From JBGPBY01 sp041481485 (lineage in GTDB: Bacteria; Acidobacteriota; Terriglobia; 20CM-2-55-15), in the NCBI GenBank assembly GCA_041481485.1, contig JBGPBY010000507.1, positions 1-5,316 of the forward strand: a stretch of DNA of 5,316 nucleotides, given 5' to 3'. Shown here one piece after another: positions 1 to 5,316 of this stretch. The translations under genes were made by a program, and so were the position numbers. The first letter of the stretch is position 1. The number at the start of each line of letters is the position of its first letter. The notes under the pieces are model-generated. The model ran no database searches, was not told the DNA's origin, and was given only the letters and a program-made list of their open reading frames with translations.

Positions 1-19
1 ACTAAGGGACCTGCCGCCG

Positions 20-36
20 CTAACGCGGCTGAGAAC
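20..36 (+). repeat. Left copy of a degenerate 17-base word flanking the inverted repeat
   Basis: This copy reads CTAACGCGGCTGAGAAC. It matches the copy at 236-252 at 14 of 17 positions, same orientation. Inside it, GCCGC (16-20) can pair with GCGGC (25-29) across a four-base loop, and AACGCGGCT recurs at 34-42 (12-base period). It may be a remnant of a larger dispersed repeat or a chance match in GC-rich non-coding DNA; the window alone cannot decide. Confidence 0.3.
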
Positions 37-100
37 GCGGCTCGCCATCCGGTTCGCTGTCGGCTAGTGCCGATGATGGGACAAAAATACGACGGCTGCT

Positions 101-208
101 CACTGTAGACGCGGTCTATGACCGCGCACAATTTCTCGATTATGGATACACGAACTGAGGATTCCTAGTCTGAAAAACTGTGCGCGGTCATAGACCGCGC
201 CTACAGTG
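101..208. repeat. REP-doublet (BIME-like) inverted repeat, 30-base arms
   Basis: Bases 101-130 are the reverse complement of 179-208 at 29 of 30 positions; the only mispair is A109 opposite C200. The arms are separated by 48 bases. Each arm is also a palindrome: in the left arm CGCGGTC (110-116) pairs with GACCGCG (120-126) around TAT. In the right arm GCGCGGTC (182-189) pairs with GACCGCGC (193-200) around ATA. Two head-to-head short GC-rich palindromes in an intergenic gap is the arrangement of REP doublets mobilised in trans by RAYT (REP-associated tyrosine) transposases. No transposase is encoded here. It lies 49 bases past the stop of the minus-strand PBP gene, so the RNA hairpin could also terminate or stabilise that transcript. 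There is no T-tract directly after it on the minus strand; a short T-run (84-88 on the plus strand as A's) follows about a dozen bases later. Confidence 0.75.
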
Positions 209-235
209 GGAGGCCGCAATCCCTCCTTTTGCCAT

Positions 236-252
236 CTAACGCGGTTGGGTAC
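236..252 (+). repeat. Right copy of the degenerate 17-base word
   Basis: This copy reads CTAACGCGGTTGGGTAC and is 14 of 17 identical to bases 20-36, same orientation. It lies four bases past the stop codon of the minus-strand gene and on the gene side of the REP doublet, so the two copies bracket the doublet. The bracketing is not symmetrical: there are 64 bases between the left copy and the doublet and 27 between the doublet and the right copy. Confidence 0.3.
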
Positions 253-256
253 CCGT

Positions 257-3200
257 TCAGGGCTGTTTGGTGTTTGTGAGATTCCCGGTCCGGACTGTCT
301 GCGGAACAATTGCGGATTGCGTCTTGCCCAACAGAGGTGTCATTGATGGGGCGAACAGTCTCAAGACGGCGAGCGGAAGTGCACTGGTGAAGCCGTACTT
401 GCTGGCAATGTCTTCTCCAACGTATGCCGTGATCACGCCAAAATATCGTGTACCGATATAAAACACGAAGGTTCCCGTCCGGCTGACGGCGCGAGACGAC
501 CGGACACCGCCACCTCGATTAAACGTCTCGAAGCGGTTGTCTCCCGAACCGGTCTTCCCACCGACCTCCACAAGGCTGCCATCCGGGGCATGAAACAGGC
601 CATTCAAACTGGCCGCCGTGCCGTTTTGCACAACTCCCAGTAGAACCTGCCGGAGGGCTGCGGCAACATGAGGGTCTATGACCTGTTCGCCAGGTTTGGA
701 GTTCGCCTCGAGAATGGTTTCGTAAGGTGTGTCCTGTGCGAAGTGAATTCGCTGTTCGCGAACTGTGGACTGGCGGATCCCATTGTTCAGTATGACTCCC
801 ATGAGCCGAGCCAGTGCAATTGGCCGGTCCGCGGAGCTTCCGATTGCAGTAGCAAGCGATGGGACAAGGTGTTCAAACGGATAACCGAGCCGTTGCCAGT
901 CCTTAGTCATATCTGCAAATGCATCCTCTTCAAAACGTATAAGCAGCCGTCGATCCTGAGCTCCCTGGTTCCGGGTGCGGAAAAGCCATTGAGATGAAAT
1001 TTCGCGAGTTTTGGCACTGTCGTTCAGCAATTCCGTCCAGGTCAAATCGGGGCGTTTGGCGAACTTGCCGGCACACCACACGTCGAGGGGGTTTCGGTCC
1101 AGCAGATATCCATAATCCGAAATATTGAGGCGGTAAGGATCATAGGAATTGAGCAGCGCTTCCGCATCATCCGGCGTCGTCGTGATCCCCTGTGATGCAA
1201 GCCAGACTCCCAGAGATTCCGCATTCGCTTTGGGATTCCACGCCAGGTAGAGCATCGACATCGGACGCGCGAGAGTTTTTCGGCTTCCGAGAATTCGGTC
1301 CACGATCGCTTCGGCACTCAATCCATGGTATGCCTGGTAAGCAGTATGAAGAGCATCGAGGGATTCTTCATTGGCGAATTCTTCCAGGAATTTCCGGCGA
1401 TCGGGATTGTCGGGCTGATTCAATATCGCTTCCGTATCGTAGGGTAACCGCGTCTCGTGATACTGAACGAGTTCACGCAAGAGCCGGACATAGACGAGAT
1501 TGACGGACTTCGCGAACCCATCTCGAAGCGTGTAGAACTGGCTGTTTTCAGAATTGTCGAAATTGGAAAAACTATGAAGTCCACCGCCTGTAAAGAACGT
1601 GCCTGGACTGCCGGAAAACTTGCGGTCCAACGCACTCTGCAGAAGCGCATCGACGTCCATTCCAGGGTGATGCGCCATCGTGTCTGCGACCCAGTGAGTG
1701 ATCGGGTCATTGGCTGCTTTCGCTGAGATCGGTGACTCTCCCGTCTGAAGTTGGTGGTAGATCGTTACGACAACTTCAAGAAAATGTGCCAGCGTTCGCA
1801 GCTTGGCAGTGCTGCCGAGTTCGAGCTTCATCCCTTCGTTCAAGTCAAAAGGCTGGTTCAGCGTGTCGGCCTGAACTCGGAGCTTATTGCCCTCGGGTGT
1901 CCTTTCGTACAAGGTGAATCCGTAGGTAATCAATTTCGGGTCGCCATATAGAAGGGTGTGTTCCTGGCGCAGTCCATGAGCGTTGATAAATTCCGGATCT
2001 TTTAGTTCTTCAAACAGGGAAACCACCTGGCTCTGCAGTTCAGAATTCAACGTCGTATCCGCGCTCAGACTCAAGCCGTCTAAATCATAGAAATCGCGAA
2101 TGCCGAGCACGTTCATGAGATGCGTGCGAATCGCATTGGTCGCTTTTTCGCGCGTAAACGAGTTCGACGGAGTCTTGATTTCCGGGGCGAGGAACGTCAC
2201 GGGGGATGACTGCATGCCGCGGGCAAATTCCGGCGAAATCGCGCCGGTATTCTGGAGTTCTCGAATATAGAAATCCGTACGAGCCTCCAGGGCAGCGCGG
2301 CCCTGCTTCAGATAAAAGGACGGAGCACGAGCTGCGCAGATCAGAGTCAGAAACTCCCGGAGCGCGAGTTCTTTATCTGCGATGGGGTAATTCTCATTCA
2401 AAGTGGCCGTTGCTTCAGTAAGGTCGGCGCCAAACCAGACCCGGAGCCCGTTGCCCACTCCAAAGACCTCGCCATAGCCATTGGCTGCAGCCAACGGCAC
2501 TGAATTCAGATAGTCGAGTACAATCCGGCGTCTCTCCTCACGCGTGTCGGTGCCGCCCTGATACGCCAGCAGGCTCGCCCCAATCATCTGTCTCAGTTTG
2601 TCCGCGGCGGAGTTCGTTCGTCCGTTTTTGCTGTACTGATACTTCTCAATTTGTGTGGCGAGCGTACTTCCGCCTTCGACTCGAAGAGGCATTCCCAGTT
2701 TGCTTCCGACATAGAACAGTCCCGCCTTGGACATGCGTCCCCAGTCCACGACGGGACTGCGGGTTGCGATTGTGGAGTCCTTCAAATCCCGGTTTTCAAC
2801 CAGCAACAAAGAACTGACGACTAACGGAGGAATCTCTTCATAACTACGGAACATCTGCTCTTTATGCCCGGCGTTATACAGGATATTTCCATGCTGGTCT
2901 CGGATGACAAGGCCGCGGACGGGTTTTTCGCGATATGGCAGTGGGATTTGCCAACGCGAAATCATCTGCAGGACCGAAGAACTTCGAGCTTGCTCTACAA
3001 CATGAAATCCTTCGTCGACCAGATTCCTGGTAAAAGAAGGCAGTTGCGTGTATCCGCGGCGAATATTGACCGGACCGGACGTCGGAAAGACGATCGACTC
3101 ACTGGACCCGTGTTCCATCCAAAAGGAAATTCTTCGATTCATCGCGGCGAAAAACCGGGATTGCGCCGTGGATGTGCGAATCTCGTAGATCATTGCGATG

Positions 3201-3349
3201 GTGAAAAACGCCGCAGACATAACGGCCACAACACGCGACCATGTCCAGTACCGGCGCCGGGCCGCTGGCCGCGCTTCCGAAGCAGGGGAGTTAGCGTCGC
3301 CTTCATTTCGGTAAACTCGGTCGGAATCGCGGGATATTTCCTGACTCAT
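257..3349 (-). CDS. Class A penicillin-binding protein homologue, divergent GT51 domain and long transpeptidase domain
   Basis: This 1030-residue bitopic membrane protein is probably involved in peptidoglycan cross-linking outside the cytoplasmic membrane. Order: a polar, Arg-rich cytoplasmic tail (1-37); one transmembrane helix (about 38-57); an extracytoplasmic region; a GT51-like domain (about 145-350); and a penicillin-binding transpeptidase domain (about 420-1000). The transpeptidase motifs are all present: S513-T-A-K516 (nucleophile Ser), S615-V-N617 and K932-T-G934 followed by SG. The GT51 domain is recognisable from GGST at 226-229, the IVLDYLN block ending at N282, and WFG at 305-307. 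It is altered at catalytic positions: the first motif is E185-N (usually Glu-Asp), and the RKxxE motif reads D250-K-L-R-Q254, with Gln for the second Glu. The SxN to KTG gap is about 317 residues, against about 126 in E. coli PBP1b, so roughly 190 extra residues lie around 628-827. The ATG start is supported by GAGGG three bases upstream and by the helix placement. From memory, proteins of this length and type form a known but poorly studied branch annotated as 'transglycosylase domain-containing protein'. The family call is firm; glycosyltransferase activity is doubtful. Confidence 0.9.
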   Translation of the reverse strand: MSQEISRDSDRVYRNEGDANSPASEARPAARRRYWTWSRVVAVMSAAFFTIAMIYEIRTSTAQSRFFAAMNRRISFWMEHGSSESIVFPTSGPVNIRRGYTQLPSFTRNLVDEGFHVVEQARSSSVLQMISRWQIPLPYREKPVRGLVIRDQHGNILYNAGHKEQMFRSYEEIPPLVVSSLLLVENRDLKDSTIATRSPVVDWGRMSKAGLFYVGSKLGMPLRVEGGSTLATQIEKYQYSKNGRTNSAADKLRQMIGASLLAYQGGTDTREERRRIVLDYLNSVPLAAANGYGEVFGVGNGLRVWFGADLTEATATLNENYPIADKELALREFLTLICAARAPSFYLKQGRAALEARTDFYIRELQNTGAISPEFARGMQSSPVTFLAPEIKTPSNSFTREKATNAIRTHLMNVLGIRDFYDLDGLSLSADTTLNSELQSQVVSLFEELKDPEFINAHGLRQEHTLLYGDPKLITYGFTLYERTPEGNKLRVQADTLNQPFDLNEGMKLELGSTAKLRTLAHFLEVVVTIYHQLQTGESPISAKAANDPITHWVADTMAHHPGMDVDALLQSALDRKFSGSPGTFFTGGGLHSFSNFDNSENSQFYTLRDGFAKSVNLVYVRLLRELVQYHETRLPYDTEAILNQPDNPDRRKFLEEFANEESLDALHTAYQAYHGLSAEAIVDRILGSRKTLARPMSMLYLAWNPKANAESLGVWLASQGITTTPDDAEALLNSYDPYRLNISDYGYLLDRNPLDVWCAGKFAKRPDLTWTELLNDSAKTREISSQWLFRTRNQGAQDRRLLIRFEEDAFADMTKDWQRLGYPFEHLVPSLATAIGSSADRPIALARLMGVILNNGIRQSTVREQRIHFAQDTPYETILEANSKPGEQVIDPHVAAALRQVLLGVVQNGTAASLNGLFHAPDGSLVEVGGKTGSGDNRFETFNRGGGVRSSRAVSRTGTFVFYIGTRYFGVITAYVGEDIASKYGFTSALPLAVLRLFAPSMTPLLGKTQSAIVPQTVRTGNLTNTKQP

Positions 3350-3352
3350 AAG

Positions 3353-3357
3353 CCCTC
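3353..3357 (-). promoter_or_regulatory. Ribosome binding site of the PBP gene
   Basis: On the minus strand GAGGG is followed by three bases (CTT) and then the ATG at 3349-3347. The spacing is on the short side, but this is the only purine-rich anti-SD match near the start, and it supports this ATG as the start. Confidence 0.5.
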
Positions 3358-3622
3358 AATTCAAGCTAGAGCGCAAATCAGGACAGACACAATCAATGAA
3401 ATCCATGAGAGGACTGCTCCGCGCGATTTTTCGACTAATGCGTTGCAGGAAAGAACACCGGGAATACGAAGCTCTACTGTTCATTGGAGTTGTGGGAGAT
3501 TCCGAGCGGCTCCCGTGGTGCCCTGTGAATTTCAAAAAGGGGAAAACCCGTATTGACGAACCGCCAGATCGGTGCTGGCCTCATGACAGACCGGCGATCG
3601 TGGCAAAACACTTTCAGCGGAG

Positions 3623-3650
3623 CTGACATCGGCGTTCCCGGAATTCAAAT
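3623..3650 (+). promoter_or_regulatory. Weak candidate sigma70-type promoter for the cytochrome/copper gene
   Basis: CTGACA (3623-3628, 5 of 6 to TTGACA) and TCAAAT (3645-3650, 4 of 6 to TATAAT) are separated by 16 bases. Transcription from here would start near 3657 and leave a leader of about 110 bases before the ATG at 3768. A match of this quality can arise by chance in a 400-base region, and promoter consensus in the likely host group is poorly known. Confidence 0.2.
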
Positions 3651-3756
3651 CGAGTGTCTACAGCAATTTGTGCAATTGTTCTTGTGCAGCGCGAAACTTG
3701 CTCACCCGGAGAAACCTCGCCGGTCTAAGCGGGCAAGTTCGGGAAATCCAACCCCT

Positions 3757-3760
3757 GGAG
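3757..3760 (+). promoter_or_regulatory. Ribosome binding site of the cytochrome/copper gene
   Basis: GGAG, seven bases ahead of the ATG at 3768, is at standard spacing. It fixes this ATG as the start, which agrees with the signal peptide beginning directly at the encoded N-terminus. Confidence 0.65.
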
Positions 3761-3767
3761 AACTCCT

Positions 3768-5252
3768 ATGTCTCGATTAACTGGTTTGCTCGTTTTGACG
3801 GTGATGACGGCGCTGACAGTCCAGTTTTCGTTACCCACGGCTGTCTCCGGCCAGAATTCGAAAGTAACCTTCAACAAAGACGTCATGCCGATATTGCAGA
3901 AGAACTGCCAGACTTGCCATCGGCCCGGAGAAGTTGCACCGATGTCTTTCCTCTCCTATGAAAGTACTCGTCCGTGGGCGAAAGCAATGAGGGAAGCCGT
4001 CGTTGCGAAGAAAATGCCGCCGTGGTTTGCCGACTCGCTTTATGGCGACTTTCGCAACGCGCCCCAGCTGACGGCCGATAATATCAAAACCATAGCTGCC
4101 TGGGCCGACGCTGGAGCGCCCGAAGGTGACGCCAGGGATTTGCCGGCGCCGATCAACTGGCCGGACGGGTGGCGCGTCAAGCCTGACGTGATTGTTTCAA
4201 TACCTCAGCCCTACAATGTTCCGGCCAAGGGAGCCGGCGAAATCAAAACGTTCAATGTTCCCAATCCATTTACGGAAGACACCTGGGTGGACGCCATTGA
4301 AATTCGGCCGGGCGCTCCTTCGGTAGTGCATCACGTGATGCTTCAGACTCCCGAGGATGCGCCGGATCCCCAGTTTACATGGGGAGGCGTTTCCGCAGCG
4401 GTCTGCCTGCCGCCCTCTGGACAGGAGGCTTTTTTGGAAAGTCCTGCCGGTGTTGCGTTGCCGACCAACAATCCGCAGACTCCGAAAGTAAAGCCGCCGA
4501 AAAATTTCGCATTGCTGGAAGCCGTCTACGCGCCGGGCAATCCACTAACGGACTTTCGGATCAACAATTCGGGCAAGCTGATCAAGGCCGGCGGCAATCT
4601 TCGCATTGAAGTGCATTACACGCCGAACGGTAAGGCCGTGACGGACCAGACCCGCATTGGATTCACGCTGTCGAAGAAGCCGCCGCAATACCGGTTTATC
4701 ACGCTGGCGCCGAAGTCGTTGGCCAACACGAAAACACGCATCCCCGCGGGCGCACAGAACTGGGAAACCCGCGGCGTCCTGGAATTCGGCCAGGATGCTC
4801 AATTGGTCTGGCTCATGCCGCACATGCACCTGCGAGGCAAAGACATGACGTTCAGTCTCGTCAATCCCAATGGACGATCGGAAACGGTCTTGAACGCAAA
4901 ATTCAATTTCAACTGGCAGCTCGGTTATGAGCTGGAAAGCCCGATTCGGATTCGCAGAGGCACGCAGATGGTGGTGGTGGCTCACCACGATAATTCCGCA
5001 AACAATCCTTACAATCCGGATCCAACAAAGGAAGTGGCATGGGGAAATCTGACGTCAGAAGAAATGGTGCTGCCGTGGTTCGGTGTACTGGTGGACAAGA
5101 ACGTCGATCCTGAAAAGATTCTTGCGGTCCGCCAAAGCAGCTGCAGTATCGCGAATAGTTTGCTGTCCACGATTCCGGGTGCTCTGTCCAGTCCGGCCGG
5201 CACGCCGAGGCTGCCGATTCCGTCCATTCCTAAACCAAAGGTCGGAAAGTGA
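3768..5252 (+). CDS. Exported cytochrome c / PHM-like copper monooxygenase fusion protein
   Basis: This 494-residue protein is predicted to be exported and to carry one c-type haem and two copper ions. A signal peptide covers about 1-28 (hydrophobic core 6-19, likely cleavage near A25-V-S-G28). The cytochrome c domain (about 31-118) has C47-Q-T-C50-H51 and a likely distal haem ligand M83 in KMPPW. The rest (about 140-445) resembles the two-domain copper core of peptidylglycine alpha-hydroxylating monooxygenase and dopamine beta-monooxygenase. H188-H189 in VVHHVML and H283 in EVHYT match the CuH ligands; H352 and H354 in MPHMHLRGK and M433 in TSEEM match the CuM ligands. The ligand gaps (94, 69 and 79 residues) compare with 64, 70 and 70 in rat PHM. 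The tail after about 467 is Pro/Ser-rich. From memory, this architecture is common in Acidobacteriota and Planctomycetota, often under vague names such as 'thiol-disulfide isomerase', although no thioredoxin motif is visible here: CxxC is followed by His, as in haem sites. The reaction is inferred to be O2-dependent hydroxylation, with the haem relaying electrons; the substrate is unknown. It stands alone, and the only neighbour is the divergent PBP gene. Confidence 0.88.
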   Translation: MSRLTGLLVLTVMTALTVQFSLPTAVSGQNSKVTFNKDVMPILQKNCQTCHRPGEVAPMSFLSYESTRPWAKAMREAVVAKKMPPWFADSLYGDFRNAPQLTADNIKTIAAWADAGAPEGDARDLPAPINWPDGWRVKPDVIVSIPQPYNVPAKGAGEIKTFNVPNPFTEDTWVDAIEIRPGAPSVVHHVMLQTPEDAPDPQFTWGGVSAAVCLPPSGQEAFLESPAGVALPTNNPQTPKVKPPKNFALLEAVYAPGNPLTDFRINNSGKLIKAGGNLRIEVHYTPNGKAVTDQTRIGFTLSKKPPQYRFITLAPKSLANTKTRIPAGAQNWETRGVLEFGQDAQLVWLMPHMHLRGKDMTFSLVNPNGRSETVLNAKFNFNWQLGYELESPIRIRRGTQMVVVAHHDNSANNPYNPDPTKEVAWGNLTSEEMVLPWFGVLVDKNVDPEKILAVRQSSCSIANSLLSTIPGALSSPAGTPRLPIPSIPKPKVGK

Positions 5253-5316
5253 GACTGCTGGAATCGTTCCAAAATGACAATTGTAACGTGAACATTGAAA
5301 AATGAACATTTATTCG

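Larger units (their letters stand above)
3350..3767. other. Divergent intergenic region without a supported gene
   Basis: This 418-base gap separates the start codons of the two divergent genes and should contain both promoters. Short open frames exist on the plus strand, such as 3396-3626 and 3553-3780. Their translations are low in hydrophobic patterning and rich in Arg, Cys and Pro, lack a good ribosome binding site, and resemble nothing I recognise; the second overlaps the start of the next gene. I see no tRNA, riboswitch or long inverted repeat. One weak sigma70-like promoter for the rightward gene is listed separately. No convincing minus-strand promoter was found by eye. Confidence 0.6.

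Noticed and set aside
1..108. Open frame running in from the left edge on the plus strand (frame 1, stop TAG at 106-108)
   Set aside because: It gives 35 codons of Ala/Arg-rich sequence with internal short repeats, ending inside the REP arm. An open run of this length is expected by chance in GC-rich DNA, and no protein family is recognisable.
221..230. Strong Shine-Dalgarno-like AAAAGGAGGG on the minus strand after the PBP stop
   Set aside because: No ATG or GTG follows at a usable distance. The only nearby TTG is one base away and leads directly into the REP palindrome. Treated as coincidence.
100..309. 69-residue minus-strand frame over the REP doublet and PBP 3' end
   Set aside because: Its sequence is dictated by the inverted repeat and the out-of-frame end of the PBP gene; it has no start signal.
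2864..3556. 230-residue open frame on the plus strand antisense to the PBP start
   Set aside because: It lies mostly opposite the PBP N-terminal coding region, reads as Arg/Gly/Pro-rich sequence without domain features, and lacks a ribosome binding site. The minus-strand frame carries recognisable family motifs, so this is a shadow.
4545..4988. 147-residue antisense frame within the copper protein gene
   Set aside because: It is complementary to the PHM-like core, whose motifs are clear on the plus strand; the translation is Arg/His-rich with no family resemblance.
5259..5271. Small hairpin TGGAA-TCG-TTCCA just after the copper protein stop
   Set aside because: The stem has only five pairs with two G-C, and it is followed by AAAATG, not a T-tract, so it is not a credible rho-independent terminator.
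5302..5316. Possible start of a downstream gene (ATG then MNIYS) at the right edge
   Set aside because: Only five codons are visible and the bases ahead (AACATTGAAAA) hold no ribosome binding site; the repeated TGAACATT around it gives no support either. It cannot be called from this window.

Overview
The window holds two complete, divergently transcribed genes. They are separated by a 418-base intergenic region and followed on the left by a short repeat-bearing intergenic stretch. Both encoded protein families are ones I associate with Acidobacteriota (Solibacter/Bryobacter-like or Vicinamibacter-like soil bacteria) and similar Gram-negative environmental phyla. In particular, the fused single-haem cytochrome c plus PHM-like copper protein is commonly found in Acidobacteriota, Planctomycetota and Bacteroidota. 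This placement rests on recalled family distribution only; there is no rRNA or other marker here.

Layout. Bases 1-256 contain no gene I can support. They carry a near-perfect 30-base inverted repeat (101-130 / 179-208, 29 of 30 matching). Each arm is itself a short palindrome, which gives a REP-doublet (BIME-like) structure just downstream of the minus-strand gene. Two copies of a degenerate 17-base word (CTAACGCGGYTGRGWAC) lie on either side of it. Bases 257-3349 (minus) encode a 1030-residue membrane-anchored class A penicillin-binding-protein homologue. Its transpeptidase motifs (SxxK, SxN, KTG) are intact, but its glycosyltransferase family 51 domain is divergent: the usual second catalytic Glu is Gln. 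A block of roughly 190 residues is inserted inside the transpeptidase domain. Bases 3350-3767 are the divergent intergenic region. Bases 3768-5252 (plus) encode a secreted 494-residue protein with an N-terminal CxxCH cytochrome c domain and a C-terminal part. That part matches, in order and spacing, all six copper ligands of peptidylglycine alpha-hydroxylating monooxygenase (PHM). Bases 5253-5316 are the short region after that gene.

How the genes relate. Both products act outside the cytoplasmic membrane: one in peptidoglycan cross-linking, the other probably in periplasmic redox chemistry. Nothing in the sequence ties them to one pathway; they are divergent and each has its own ribosome binding site. 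I do not see a multi-gene novel system. The interesting material is at protein level: an apparently disabled or altered glycosyltransferase domain in an otherwise intact PBP, and a self-contained haem/copper fusion with no assigned substrate. The repeat structure is a further point of interest.
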